Shown one piece after another: positions 33,916 through 47,689 of a DNA stretch of 64,000 nucleotides. Under the pieces are notes generated by a model that was not told the origin of the DNA, did no database searches, and saw nothing but the letters and a program-made list of their open reading frames with translations. Position numbers and translations under genes: made by a program. Origin of the DNA: Tillus elongatus (Eukaryota > Arthropoda > Insecta > Coleoptera > Cleridae); contig OZ023269.1 of the NCBI GenBank assembly GCA_964006375.1, positions 130,068,809 through 130,132,808 of the forward strand, written 5' to 3'. Every line of letters begins with the position of its first letter. Within the stretch, counting starts at the first letter, position 1.

Positions 33916-35659
33916 TAAATATTATAGCACTTCCATAATGTTTTGCTTTAATTCATTTTTACAATGCAAAACACAACTTTTAAAACAGAATGGGAGAAAG
34001 ATATTTTTTACGATTTAAACTCTAAAAAGGGGGCAACAAATTTCAGTGAGGTAAAGATTTCATAGTCCATTTACCGGAGCTGCAAAGATGTCATAATAAT
34101 GATAAAAAACTACGAAATCTGGTATCGATGTATCCTTGTATTTTGTATGAGAAAATTCTCGACACGATCAAGTAGGTTTAGATATTCGAAGGAGTTTGAA
34201 AGTTGTTTCCTTGAACAGTTTCCATATGAAATCTGCAACGGATAGCAACGGTCTCCACCAAATTACGAGTATGGTTTGTGGGACTCGAAGAACCTCAATA
34301 TCGTTTTTATATTTATGCCATATTTGAACATAACGTCAAAGACACCTCCCCAAACTGCGATAACTTTCCGATAAGGGATTATTAGATCAGACCGTAACTT
34401 CCTTAAATTACATCAGTTTATATTTGTAGGGATTTTCACTTTATATTTATTTTCAAGGGTAGAGGCATAGTTTTACACATAACAGGCATACTCCAAATTA
34501 ATATCAAGAACATAAGCACCAACTATATTCCTGAAACCCTGAATTATTAGAATTTTGCGATACATATGAAACTAAATCGAAATATAATTAGGCTGGTTCG
34601 TCTCGTTTGCGGGTTGAACTCAAGCTTGTGAACCAGGAAATTCCCACATCTTATAGGACATCAAAAGAGGCGAGATGAAATTGAAATCAGTTATTAAGTA
34701 ACTTTTAGAAATGTAAAAGACAGCAAAGGCAATTTCCATGTGAAAAAATACAACAAATCTACTGTTGTGTCCAATTTTGCAATATCAACCTAAGGTGTAA
34801 CTCAGCGATTGTTAACTTTTTTTCTTGTGGACGTCATATTTCATTTTTTATGATCACACATTTCTAGAACCATTTCCGGAATTCCTTAGGATCCAGTGAT
34901 ATTTTTTTATGTTCAGTATTTGCAACAGCCACAGTCCCAGCATATTCATCTGACTGAAACAGATTATTCATTGATCGTTGTTGCCCTTAATTAGCAAAAC
35001 CGGTCCATAATAAATACAGATTTAGAGACTTCTTCTCTGGATTAACAGTTGCTTGTTTTCCTTCCCGTAACCGGTTGTGCCATTTTGCACTAGCCAGGGA
35101 AGAAGTATCTAGATCTGTATTTAAACAGCGTATTAACAAAGGACAGTTTAAAAATTTACGTATTGTTTATCATTTACAACTAAACTAATCCACAAGATAT
35201 GTTTCTAAACATAATAATCTTCGCAGTTTGATAAACACTATACTTTTGAGACGTTAGAGGCGCTCTTACAAGATAAAAACCATGCCACTCCACTTTGTAA
35301 TAATCTTTTAAGGGAATTACTTTCTTGGAAACTTATTAGACATTGAATAGCTCACTTAGACTTTATAATAAGTTCTGATGCAAACTTTGAAAGTTCACCA
35401 CAATAAAAAAATAACCCCTGAGATACCCTGCATTTTTGATGCTGCCGTCTATTATTGGTATTAAACTTGCTGAAGTTTCAATTTTTAGTAAAAATAGGCA
35501 AGCTTATGAAACAACTTTTCCATATAAGTCTATGTTTGAGTTAATATTAAAGAAGAGATTAAAATCTAGGTGAAAGATATATGGGAACGGCTGTTAATAC
35601 GCTGTTTTACTTGAAAGCCAACTTACTTTTGTTAGAAAAGTTATATTCAGACATTTAAA
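33916..35659. other. Mostly unrecognised; Rep-C fragment at 34968-35110
   Basis: 34968-35110 carries GATCGTTGTTGCCCTTAATT, AAAACCGGTCCATAATAAAT and ACTTCTTCTCTGGATTAACA, shared with 12362-12450. The remainder shows no gene. Confidence 0.5.
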
Positions 35660-35985
35660 AAGCTAAATTAAAAGCTGCCTAGATGAAGATCAGTTCAGAT
35701 TTAAACTCTGGTGAGGAAATAAAGAAGCAGTGCTTGGAACAATTAGAAGGAGGATGGTTGTGAAAAATAGAAATACATTTATTGCTTTTGTAGATCTGGA
35801 AAAAGCATTCGATAGTTTTATTGGAAAATATTGTTTTATATAATGAAGAGAGCTGGATTGAATTGAGAGAATAGGCGTTTTATTTCTAATCTATAGAAAA
35901 AACAAAATACCTCAATAGATGCTAACGGATATCAAAATGACGATAAAATAAGAAAAGATGTACGGCGACATTTAATGTGTTATAA
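35660..35985 (+). pseudogene. LINE RT core fragment (LINE3-like)
   Basis: Reading across frames: DEDQFRFKLW, GTIRRRMVVKNRNTFIAFVD, LEKAFDSF, then RFISNL and NGYQNDDKIRKDVR. FVDLEKAFD carries the first RT aspartate; the YADD box is not present. Heavily decayed. Confidence 0.68.
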
Positions 35986-36104
35986 GTTTCTATCAGCCAT
36001 AGAAATAAACGACGTCATGACGTCATCTCAGATAACTCATTTGACATGTAACATCGAATATTTTCAATCAGTGGCTCGGAGCAATCGGAAATTCACAGTT
36101 ATTT

Positions 36105-36493
36105 TATCCAATGATGGCTGAAGCTGAAAATTAAGGGTATTAAGAACACTTTTTACATAATCCGTATTTTTTTCAGGTTTTTTGCCCAAATGTTGCTAAT
36201 TTTGACTTTCAAATCGCGACTTTGACCTTTTGAAACCACATTTTTTTTCTTGAGGCTTACAGACCTAAATTTTGGTAAATGGTTCACCCTTTATAATACA
36301 AACACGCGTACCAAACCCGGTTGCTCTTACTTTGTATTTCCAGAGATAAAAATTTTTCTCGAAAGAAAACCCAAAATTTTCCGGGAAAACCTGGGCCGAT
36401 TCCTTGCAAACGAACTTATCCAAGCCACTTGCAAAAAGAAGGTATGTACCAAATTTGATCAAAATCGGCGCAATATTTTTTGAGTTATCGGTG

Positions 36494-36494
<1 letters not shown>
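36105..36494 (+). repeat. Rep-A copy ending at a (TA)n array
   Basis: The first 190 bases repeat at 52432-52620 (GATGGCTGAAGCTGAAAATT, ATAATCCGTATTTTTTTCAG, ACCTAAATTTTGGTAAATGG). The end reads AAATCGGCGCAATATTTTTT then GAGTTATCGGTGT, the same end as the copy at 43090-44524, followed directly by (TA)n. Confidence 0.72.

Positions 36495-36554
<60 letters not shown>
36495..36554. repeat. (TA)n array
   Basis: About 30 TA units between Rep-A and the mariner terminal repeat. Confidence 0.97.
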
Positions 36555-36555
<1 letters not shown>

Positions 36556-37852
36556 GAGAGAGGGTCAATAAGTCCGTGACTTTTTGAAAGAAACACAGGT
36601 TTATTGACAAAAAATCATTTTATTTCTCAACATAGTCTTCCTTTGAGCTCTATATCCACACTTCGTCCAACGTTTCTCCATTTTTTTAACCCTTTCAAAA
36701 AATAATATTTGTCGAGGTCCTCAAAATAGGTATTTGTTTGTGAGATGATTTCATCATTCTATTCAAATCTCTTTCCGCCGAGCCATTTCGTTAAGTTTGG
36801 AAACAAGAAATGGTTACTCAGGGCTAAATCCGGAGAATAGGGTGAATGAGGGAGCAATTTGTAGCCCAATTTATGCAATTTTGTCATGGAGACTACACAT
36901 GTGTGCACCCTTACATTGTCTTGGTGGAAAAAAAATATTTCTTGGCCAAATGCGGTCATTTTTTCTTCATATGGTCATGGAATCGGTCCAATAAGTTGGT
37001 ATAATAGTCGCCATTGATTGTTCTTTTCTTTTGAAGGTAATCAATGTGGATTATACCGCGTGCATCCCAAAAAACGGTCGCCATGACTTTATTTGCTGAT
37101 AAACCCACCTTGGCCTTCTTCGGCGTCGATTCGCACGGAGAAGCCCACTGATTTGACTGCTGCTTGGTCTCTGGTGTGTTGTGGTGAATCCATGTATTGT
37201 CCACTGTTACGAAACGTGGCAAAAACTCGTCCTTATTGCGGTTGAACAACGCCAAACACTCCTTCGAAGTTGTCACACGATTGCGTTTGCGGTAGATTAT
37301 GAGCAAACGCGGCACTCATCTTGCGGATAGGTTTCTCATACCCAAGTGATCATGCAAAATCGAAACCACTGTGCCATGTGATATGCCTATGGCTTCCACA
37401 ATCTCCCGCACTTTCAATCTGATCGGCCAACACCATATCGTGAATTTTTTTCAATTTTTTTGGGGTGTAGCGACCTCAACTGGGCGTCCAGAACGTTCGG
37501 CGTCATTTGTGCTTGTACGGCCGCAACAAAATTCAGTAAATCACTTTTTACCATGGAAATTGATAGTTCAGAGTCCCCATAGTATTTATCAAGCTTAGCC
37601 TTGGTTCGAGTGTTGGTTTTTTTCCGCAAAAAATAATGTTTGATGAGCACACGAAATTCACTTTTTACCCTTTTCGTTATAACTCAGGAGGTTGTTTGCT
37701 TTCAATAGCTATCCATCACAAACTAAATGACGCAGCTTGTTAAAAATTTGACAGGAGTCAACTGACAGGTGGTTGTTGACAGGAGCAGTGTTGCCCTTCC
37801 TGTAAACATGCGGGAAATTCAAAAAGCCACGCACTTATTGACCCGACCTCGT
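36555..37852 (-). mobile_element. Degenerate full-length mariner (DD34D)
   Basis: About 1.3 kb, the usual mariner size. Terminal inverted repeats: GGGTCAATAAGTCCGTGACT (36562-36581) and, reversed, GGGTCAATAAGTGCGTGGCT (37825-37844), with TA outside each. Minus-strand transposase pieces in order: AKLDKYYGDSELSISMVK, then the HTH region, FVTVDNTWIHHNTPET (first D), FFHQDNVRVHTCVVSM (second D), LLPHSPYSPDLALSNHFLFP, where the third D reads N. Several frameshifts. Cut-and-paste transposon remnant; could not act because of the lost third acid and the frame breaks. Confidence 0.88.
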
Positions 37853-38073
37853 ATATTACATATAATATATATTTATTTATATGCATTAAAATTAAACAGT
37901 GCATCTTACATAGAAGTTACAAACTTGTGGCTGTAATTAATGCGGTTTGGTGAAAATATTACAGTGAAACATATCAAAATCCCAGTGACTGACATTTCTT
38001 GCTATAAAATTTCGGTATTTCAAATTTACAATTTATTTAACCAATCTTCGGTTATTAGCACCTCCAATATTTT

Positions 38074-38075
<2 letters not shown>

Positions 38076-38142
<67 letters not shown>
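38076..38142. repeat. (TA)n array
   Basis: About 33 TA units, Rep-B on its right. Confidence 0.97.
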
Positions 38143-38143
<1 letters not shown>

Positions 38144-38275
38144 CCATAAAAAAATTGAAACTGATCCTGGTTCTAGGGGGCCTAGTTCGCGCTCATTTGA
38201 AGAAATTTTTTCAAAATTCAAAAGTCGGGATCTCCACAAGAGTTTTTTTTAAAGAAAATTCACTAATAAAATCAG
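38143..38275 (-). repeat. Rep-B flank
   Basis: TTGAAACTGATCCTGGTTCT, GGGGGCCTAGTTCGCGCTCA, AAAGTCGGGATCTCCACAAG, ending AGAAAATTCACTAATAAAAT. Confidence 0.8.
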
Positions 38276-40289
38276 CCCAATAAATTCAATTAATAACTGA
38301 ATAATATATCAAGAAAACAATCTATAAAAGAATATTATAAGAAACATAAAGTCCATAAATAACAATTATGAACACTTTAGTGCCTCCAAACGATTTTTTA
38401 TGACAAATTTATTTGAATTATTATGACAGTTCTATTATGCGAAGGCCATGATTTATACATGAAAAGGGAAATACCTTAGGAATTTAAGTCATGTGTATAT
38501 TTTGTGAATTCAAATACTTGACAATCTAGGCAATATATATCACACCAGAAGGCTAAACAATACTTTCTCTTAGACCTTAGTTTTCTGCTGAAAAAACAAC
38601 CATTGAATTTCTAGAAGCAAGGGGCAAGTCTTAAATTAAATTTTAGAAAGAGCGGATGTTTTGGTTAACGTAAAGTCTTTCGACTCTAATTTTATATCAA
38701 AGAGATAAAGATACATTCGAATTTAATTAAGTATACGATGCCCCACCCCAGAGACGTGAAGTATCAGATGTTGGTTAAAGGATAATGTATCAACCTGACA
38801 ACAAGTCTTCGTTCTTTATAAATTATATGCATACTCAGATAACTCTCTCTTTAAGATGAATAACAGCACATGCAGCTTCCATAATTTAAATTATGCTATA
38901 ATGGATGGCTTAATAATGAAGGAATATAGACTTTTATACTTGGGTGGTTCGCAATTGGTGAGGTCTTTGATCAAGATTGATGATAAATACAGAAAACTAT
39001 GAGTATTTTAGTCTTCAAGATATTTTTATCAGTATACGAGGTCTCCAAAGAAAATTATCCACCTATTAATATATTTGTTTAATAATAATCGTCATAGTTT
39101 ATTGAATTTTGATCTCAAAATGCAACATTTTCTCGTACCAATAACGTTTGTAATTCACCGCTTTATACAGTGTGTCCCAAACTGGATGGGAATATATTGC
39201 TATCTCCGTTATTATTAGATATAGGGAGACGGTTAAAGTAGTAATGTTTTGTAGAATTCCATTCTCGTTGCTAATATGACTTGTATTTTGCCCTGCCTCT
39301 TTTAGTTTTCGAGCTTTTTTTGAAAAAAAAAAAACAAAATTTATCGATTTATTTTTCTTCAATATCTAAGTAGGCGTTGACCTGACATGTCTAAGACTTG
39401 CACATTATCAGGACACTTTTCACAGAGTGATCTTTTTGTGATATTCTTAACTTTGGATTGCCATTTGTTTTTGAGCTATATGTATCAACGCTTGTTTTTA
39501 TTATGGCAGCCATATTGGATTTTTTGCTCATGCCAATGATGTACAACATGCTTGAGAAATCTTGTAATTGCACTGACAATTTTAAGAAAACCCGTTTTGA
39601 GGATAGTAGGCTATGAAATCCAATTCCAGAAAACAAATGACACAAAAAAGTGTTCAAAAACCGTAGGCCATGAAGTCTAACAATAGACTTCTACTTTTAA
39701 CATAATTTTCCGTAAGAATTCACAATAAAAAATATTGTGATTTAATTTACAATACTTGGTGGTGGTGGAGGTATTTATGACATTGGAACAGTAATTCCAT
39801 CAGCCACAGGCTTTTCCTATTTTACCTATATACAAATATACAATATCTAAACTTATTTATACATATAATAATTTTTGCTTTCTTTTATCTTTTTTTTTTC
39901 CTCTTTTCTTTTTTTTTTCTTTTCTTTTAATGTTTTTTACCTTTTTTTATTTTATTTTATTTTAAATTAATCTTGTTTTTTTTGTTGCTTGGTTTTTTCT
40001 TTTTTTTTTTTTTAATTTTTCTTTCTTTTTTTCCTTTTTTTTTGTTTTTTATTTAAAAAAAAATTCCAAATCATGTATATGGGATAGAAAGTGACACTTG
40101 CGTCCAGGTACCCGTCAGGACGACATCAGACAAACTGATTTACAATACTTAATTAGGTAATAATGCTAGGTAATATTATGTGAAACAGTTTAATAACGAA
40201 ACCCGGCAATAACAAATAGAAACTTAAACTCCACAAAACAACACAATTAGGAATGAAACTCAACAAATAATAAAATAGAAACTTAAAAA
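38276..40289. other. No gene; possible transposon end at 39172 and T-rich block
   Basis: At 39172-39230 TACAGTGTGTCCCAAACTGG and following bases look like an outer end of a Tc1/mariner-type element, perhaps of the transposase at 40290-41115; no matching partner was found. At 39880-40065 there is a T-rich block with interspersed C, which on the minus strand resembles a LINE 3' A-rich tail. Otherwise nothing. Confidence 0.4.
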
Positions 40290-41115
40290 TACACTAAATA
40301 GAAAATTGTTCAATATGCCCACCGTTTTGTTCAATGCACTTTATACACCTTTTTGAAACATGCTTGCAAACTCCGGTGAGGGTGTTTTGGTCAATATGAT
40401 TGATAGCTTCCGTGATTCTGTTTCGTAATTCATTGATATTTTTGGTGGCTCGAATTTATACACATCATTCTTCAGAGTATCCCAAAAATAAAATCCATGG
40501 GTCTTATATCAGGAGCTCGAGCACACCAATGAACCGGCCCATTGTTACAAATGACACCATTATTAAAATTTTGGTACAAAAATTATTTGACGATCCTATC
40601 ATTGTGAGCTGGACAACCGTCTTGTTGGTACCAAATCTCGTCTAGATTATCATGAACTCTTCTAATTGTTGGTAAGATATCATTTCTCAATAGATTAAGG
40701 TACCTTTCCCCAGTTAAATTATTTTCAAAAAAGAACGGACCAACAATGGAGTTACCTGAAATTTTAAAAAATTAACTGTCTAATCTACAAATAAAAATAA
40801 CAGTTTTTTACCTAATAAGCCGCACCAAACATTAATACCAAATCTATCTTGCAATCGTCTCTCTTCCTTTAGATGGACATTTTGATTTGCCCAATAATGC
40901 CTATTATGGCCATTATACACACCACAATTTGTAAATATGGATTCATCAGTCCATATTATTTTCAAATGAAAATTTTCATCTTGCTGACATTGTCCTCGAT
41001 ACCATCTGCAGAATTGAAGTCGCTTAGGGTAATCGTCAACATTTAAGCCTTGTACGATTCTAGGTTTGTATGGATGGTAATGACTTTGTTTTAATACACT
41101 CATAAAAAAATCCAA
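40290..41115 (-). pseudogene. DD41D-type transposase with a 56-bp intron, N-terminus missing
   Basis: Minus strand: KQSHYHPYKPRIVQGLNVDD, IIWTDESIFTNCGVYN (first D), NRHYWANQNVHL, INVWCGLLG, then a GT...AG intron at 40811-40756 (56 bases, phase 1). After splicing the frame gives NSIVGPFFFENNLTGERYLN, IWYQQDGCPAHNDRIVK (second D) and ARAPDIRPMDFIFG (third D, 41 residues between). One stop (after IVK) and later frameshifts. The N-terminal DNA-binding part is absent, apparently lost where the LINE begins near 41150. Confidence 0.8.
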
Positions 41116-41149
41116 AAAACATCACCACCCTAGTGCTATCCAGCGAGTA

Positions 41150-42275
41150 ACCCTACCTAGACACCAAGGTAGAAGAGGAGTGTTGGATATTGGTAAACAG
41201 TTAGACCAGCAGATATTGAACTTACGTACATAATTCCACCAGCGGGTCGTTACTTCTGAACTACACCGTACCATATGCGAGGCAGATGATTCAACACCGC
41301 TACAGTTAGAAGAAAGTGAAATACAAAGTCACCTCGAACTGATCAGGACAAGCTGCAATCTTGGATGAAGAAGCCTCTCCATGGGCGACATCTAAATGAG
41401 ACCTCCCAGACACATGTCGACAAATTGGCGTCGAACTACCAGTTAGTGTCTAGACAGATGTTTCCAGAGACAGAGGGATTTTTGCTGGCCATACAAGATC
41501 GCGTTATCTCAACAAGAAACTACCTGAAGTATATAGTTGGGAGATAATTCGGTCCAAGATGAGCAATGTAGATTTGGGTGTCAGTCATCAGAGACTATTC
41601 AGCACGTCACCGGAGGATGTCAGGCGTTTGGTGCAACAGAGTATAAAGAGAGGCACGATGCAGTTGCTAAAATACTTCATCAAGAACTGGCTCTGAAACT
41701 GGACCTTTTAAATCTCAGTAAGGTGCTCTGCTAAAGATAAACTCCTGAGCATGTTCTAGATAACTCAGGATACAGGTTGTACTGGGATCGGACCGTGCTC
41801 ACAGACCAACGAGTTGCACACAAATGCCAGATATAATATTAGTGGATAAATTCTGCAACCAAGTGACGCTTATTGATGTGCCCATTCCGAATACCAATAA
41901 TCTAGAGATAAAGTACAACGAGAAGATTATTAAGTACAGAGACCTCGAGATACAAGTAAAGAGACAGTGGAGGGCAGATAGAGCCAGAGTGATTCCAATA
42001 GTCATGTCGTCAACTGGTGTGGTTCCTAAGAAACTTCGAGATAACGTTAAATATCAGGATTTGGAAAGCATCTTTATAAGGTTATGCAAAAGGCTGTAAT
42101 ACTGGCCACTGCCCACACCGTGCGAAGATTCCTGGGAAATGAGGATGTGTCTCGTTGTAGTTCAGGTCCCGATAACTTGGAAACGACTTCATGTAAGCTC
42201 AGTCCCTTTGGTGTCTGAGATACCTGGTATAAGTGAATCTTCCCCTTTGAGGGAGTCTGAATGCCCTTCAGGCTG
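41150..42275 (+). pseudogene. RLE-type LINE, C-terminal endonuclease region
   Basis: Pieces in order: MKKPLHGRHLNETSQTHVDK, LLAIQDRVISTRNYLKYIVG, then a Cys/His cluster CRFGCQSSETIQHVTGGC, then VLDNSGYRLYWDRTVLTDQR and RPDIILVDKFCNQVTLIDVP (reading across a frame change) and KRQWRADRARVIPIVMSSTG. A zinc-binding cluster followed by PD...D-x-P is the layout of the restriction-like endonuclease in R2/R4/NeSL-type LINEs, distinct from the AP-endonuclease type of LINE2. RT lies upstream and is missing. Several frameshifts. The 3' end is near GTCGATAATAATAATTC at about 42275. Confidence 0.75.
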
Positions 42276-42323
42276 AAGTCGATAATAATAATTCAATGTA
42301 TAATATGTTTGTCAATATTTTCA

Positions 42324-42325
<2 letters not shown>

Positions 42326-42399
<74 letters not shown>
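42326..42399. repeat. (TA)n array
   Basis: About 37 TA units, 50 bases after the RLE-type LINE. Confidence 0.97.
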
Positions 42400-42401
<2 letters not shown>

Positions 42402-43089
42402 TGCTTTTTATAAGTTTTTTTCTAGATACTCAAACATTTTTTTTAAATTTATACCTCGTTTTCAAATGTTTTGTTATACTTATGTTTATATTTGACCTAT
42501 AGAGGCATTTTGTGTGAAACAACACTAGGTGAAATGAATAACTAAAATAAACGATTCGATGACTAAAACTCGGGCTTAAGCTATATAAAACCAAAGAAAT
42601 TATGTATCAAATGTTCAATAAAATGAACAAGATACTAACGTTTGAGCTTTATGAAGTATATCGAGTTATTTTGATGGGTATGTATCGAAGATCAATTTTG
42701 AGTTCGCTGACTCTTTTGCAATTTACTATTTGAGGGAAAATGTTTCCATGTTTTGCATTTACATTTTCATATATTCATAAACAAAGCTTATTTAAATTTA
42801 TGTTCAAGAAAGAACCTTTATTTCAAGATTTATTCAGAGATTTATGTTGAATTTCTACAATATAAAATATACCCTCACTTTGAATACAATACATGAAATG
42901 CATGCGATGAATTCTAAAGAATTAATTTTTATTGTACATTTTTCTTTGTAGCCAGGAAAAAAATTACTTCCTGATAGCCTGGGGGCAGCAATTGTCAGCA
43001 GCAGTGGAAACAGTTTACCGAGTTAAGGAAAATTAAATTATTAATCGTTTTAAATGTAATATCTTACCCTCAGCCACACAACGAAACAA
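42400..43089. other. No recognised feature
   Basis: AT-rich without supportable genes. Confidence 0.55.
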
Positions 43090-44628
<1,539 letters not shown>

Positions 44629-44735
44629 TATAACAGGATTTATAACACGGCATTTCTGTACAATACTGGTTGCCTGTTGTGACTCCGTGTATTTTTGCAT
44701 CTTCATCCAGAGTGTTCCCATGATCACCTGGCTAT

Positions 44736-44780
44736 ACCGTACTGATGATGGCTAATAAGCTTGAAACACGTATATGCGGT
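44736..44780 (+). ncRNA. Hammerhead-ribozyme-like motif, core conserved
   Basis: CTGATGA (44742-44748), stem II GGCT-AATA-AGCT, GAAA (44763-44766), short stem III AC ... GT and triplet GTA (44770-44772). Stem I pairs ACCGTA (44736-44741) with TA plus CGGT of TATGCGGT (44773-44780), with a two-base bulge. Shares stem I and the overall layout with the motifs at 61632, 63024 and 63365. A T/T mismatch closes stem II next to the core. Confidence 0.65.
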
Positions 44781-44812
44781 TGTCTCCTTGCGGCTTTGCC
44801 CTTAACTCTTCT

Positions 44813-44815
<3 letters not shown>

Positions 44816-44893
<78 letters not shown>
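44816..44893. repeat. (TA)n array
   Basis: About 39 TA units between a PLE-type terminal unit and Rep-B. Confidence 0.97.
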
Positions 44894-44896
<3 letters not shown>

Positions 44897-45015
44897 GAAA
44901 CTGACCCCGGATATGTGTTCTAGGGGGGCTAGTTCGTGCTTATTTGAAGATTTTTTTTTTAAATTCAAAAGTCGAGATCTCCTCATTACTGAATTTTTTT
45001 AAGAAAATTCACTAA
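44894..45015 (-). repeat. Rep-B flank
   Basis: TTGAAACTGACCCCGGATAT, TTCTAGGGGGGCTAGTTCGT, AAAGTCGAGATCTCCTCATT, ending AGAAAATTCACTAATACAG; Rep-C-like sequence follows to about 45085. Confidence 0.8.
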
Positions 45016-45085
45016 TACAGATGTGGCCTTCTTCTCTGGCTTTACAAGTGCCTATTTTTTCCGTAGAACCGGTTTTGCCCTTTAT

Positions 45086-46667
45086 GGCATCGTCAGGCAA
45101 AAGAGTACTTTTAGCACATATTCACACACTTGTCTTATGTCCTGAAAATGTTATTACTCCAACTTTACGAGTCTTGGTTAGGCGTTTATGAATAAATGAG
45201 GTAAGTCAGAAGATTCGTCATTATATACATAGTGTTAGATCAGAAAATTAACATAGACAAGGGAAGTTTTATTTAAGTAATAATAGAATAAGCTAGCAGC
45301 TTCCACGTACACACAGTGCGACAATTAGAAAGCTCTGGGAAGAAATTCTTGTTGTTGAAAACAAAAAGCTTTCGTAATGAAATTTGATAGGCAAATTACT
45401 CTTGCGTAACGTATACCACATGCCCAAAACTCAGATTTCTGCGTTAAAACAAAAAATATATAAGCATTCAAAAAACAATAATTGATCGCAACTGATGTCA
45501 AAGGAGAGATGACACAACACTAAAATATTATGTACATTAGACAACATTTATTCAATATTACAAACAAAGAGTAGGTTTCTGTCGCGAAAAAATATCAAGA
45601 AGTACCAAAAAATACTTTAAATATTTTATGGTTCTCCCAAAAACGTCAAATTCGGTGATCTTTCAACAAAAATTACGACACATGTCGCATGAGGTGTCTT
45701 AACTTTCTGCTTTAACATCGATTGTTTATGTTACTAAAATATTTGCACAAAGTTTATTTGAAAAAGACCCTCCTCGCCATGTTTGGGTAACAGTTTATAA
45801 TCAAAAGTATTATAAATTTAAAGGAAATATCGGTTTTTAGTCAACCCAATGAACGGACAAACCATATTATATAATCGACATAAATATTTGGAAAATATAA
45901 TGAATACTTACTAAGCTGCAATTAGCCTTAGCAACATTGAAGAGACTGTATCCATACATCCCTATAATGTAAGTTTAATGTAAACATAACCTATAATTCC
46001 GGTCTTGTTAGATTTATTTGATTACCATCGTGGAATACTCGTTATAAATGGTAATTCAACATAACTGCCATCTGTTGTCATGGTACAGCATTATATAATT
46101 TTATAGAATTAGCGTCAGTGAACGTGTTGACATATCATTAAATGTTAAACTCGAAGCTACCCCGAACAATGCCATCACGAATCTCAGCTCTTTTCATTGT
46201 GAATCTATGGGAAACAAAATTATTTTAGACACAAGTTCAAAAAGCTTTTCCTCTCTTATTACTATTATGGTTCATATGTGATATGACTGAATGAATCTTT
46301 CGATAAAATTTTATCGAGGCTAGATACGGCTAGAATAGAAATCACTGGTTCATGACATGGTCTTTACCTCCAGATCATTTAGATATTTTTACTTTCTTTC
46401 TTATCCAGCGTTTTGTTATACGCCTTCGAAGGTTTTAGTCTTTTTTTGATCTCTAAAGTAATATCACGTTTTTGGCGTAAAATTTCTTCTACTTCACTTG
46501 TAGTATGCGAGAGGTTACTAAAAGAAAGCAAGTAAATCGTACGTAGAACATAAGTTTGATAGTGCATAAGGAAACATACTTTATCCCGGTAGGTGGAGCT
46601 AGCATATTAGATATGCCCATAAAAGGTGATATACATTTAAGTAATTGATTTTTTTATAACCGAATAG
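45086..46667. other. No recognised feature
   Basis: AT-rich without supportable genes or repeat matches. Confidence 0.55.
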
Positions 46668-46792
46668 CTTGTTTTAGTGAATTTTCGTAGAAAAAATTCA
46701 CTAATGAGGAGATCCCGACTTATGAATTTTGAAATTTTTCTTTCAAATGAGCGTACTAGGACCCCTAGAACCCATATCCGGGGTCAGTTTCA

Positions 46793-46795
<3 letters not shown>
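46668..46795 (+). repeat. Rep-B flank
   Basis: AGTGAATTTTCGTAG, then CACTAATGAGGAGATCCCGA, ACTAGGACCCCTAGAACCCA, ending GGGTCAGTTTCAATT before (TA)n. Shows the AGTGAATTTTC motif that also ends Rep-A. Confidence 0.82.

Positions 46796-46854
<59 letters not shown>
46796..46854. repeat. (TA)n array
   Basis: About 29 TA units. Confidence 0.97.
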
Positions 46855-46857
<3 letters not shown>

Positions 46858-47046
46858 TATGTATATGTTCAAAAAGATTTCCGCGGTCTTTAATGTGAGA
46901 CATGCTTGGTTCTCGGGTTAAACCGCGTCCAGAATCAGATCTCTCTGAGGCCTAGGGTTGAACACACTGAGACCTCACAGACGATCTCCGGCGAGATTTG
47001 GGGAGAAGGCAGATTGAGGCCCCGTAATCGAGCTACAACAACCCAA

Positions 47047-47328
47047 CCCACATTTGTCCACTGCTCCAAGGAGTAGGCAGATTGAGGCCTTAGAGTGTCC
47101 TTACATATTTCCTTTACCCACCTTTGTCCACCACTCTAAGGAGTAGGCAGATTAAGGCCTTAGAGTGTCCTTACATATTTCCTTTACCCACCTTTGTCCA
47201 CCACTCTAAGGAGTAGGCAGATTGAGGCCTTAGAGTGTCCTTACATATTTCCTTTACCCACCTTTGTCCATCACTCTAAGGAGTAGGCAGATTGAGGCCT
47301 TAGAGTGTCCTTACATATTTCCTTTACC
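47047..47328. repeat. 70-bp tandem repeat, about four copies
   Basis: Units containing GAGTAGGCAGATTGAGGCCT start at 47071, 47141, 47211 and 47281, an exact 70-base period; the outer unit is more diverged at its left side. Near-identical units suggest recent expansion. No coding function is apparent. Confidence 0.93.
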
Positions 47329-47370
47329 TCTTGAAAATGGCTCCAAAACAGGAGCCGAAACGTCGAGTTT
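47329..47370 (+). ncRNA. Hammerhead-like motif, core damaged
   Basis: TTGAAAATGGCTCCAAAACA then GGAGCCGAAACGTCGAG: stem II is a perfect GGCTCC/GGAGCC, followed by GAAAC and GTC. The CTGANGA box reads TTGAAAA, so G8 is lost. It directly follows the 70-bp tandem repeat. Confidence 0.4.
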
Positions 47371-47394
47371 GGTGTGTATGTATGTATCACTTCC

Positions 47395-47680
47395 TTTTGT
47401 AAGTCGCTTGGATAAGTTCGTTAGTCAGGAAAATCTGACGAGGTTTTCCGTGAAAATTTTGAGTTTTCATTCGAAAAAATTTTTTATCTCAAAAAATAAA
47501 AAGTTATGATAACCAAATTTGGTAAGTAGGTTAACGATATAAAAAGTAAACCATATACCAAAATTTAGATTTAAATACTGCAAGAAAAAAAAGTTATAAT
47601 AAAATATTTGGTGCCAGACCATTTCTATGAAAATTCACTACCATAACGCACTTGCTGCGTCCAGGCTTTTTATTAGATTA
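47395..47680 (-). repeat. Rep-A copy, reverse, with terminus
   Basis: CGCTTGGATAAGTTCGTTAG at one end and the reversed terminus ATAACGCACTTGCTGCGTCC at about 47649-47668. Compare 9350-9815. Confidence 0.72.
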
Positions 47681-47689
47681 TCTGGTAGG

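Noticed and set aside
39099..39362. 87-codon minus-strand frame
   Set aside because: No recognisable domain and low-complexity lysine-rich start; it overlaps a possible transposon end.
47047..47328. CRISPR array
   Set aside because: The 70-base units are contiguous and near-identical without unique spacers, in a eukaryotic context.
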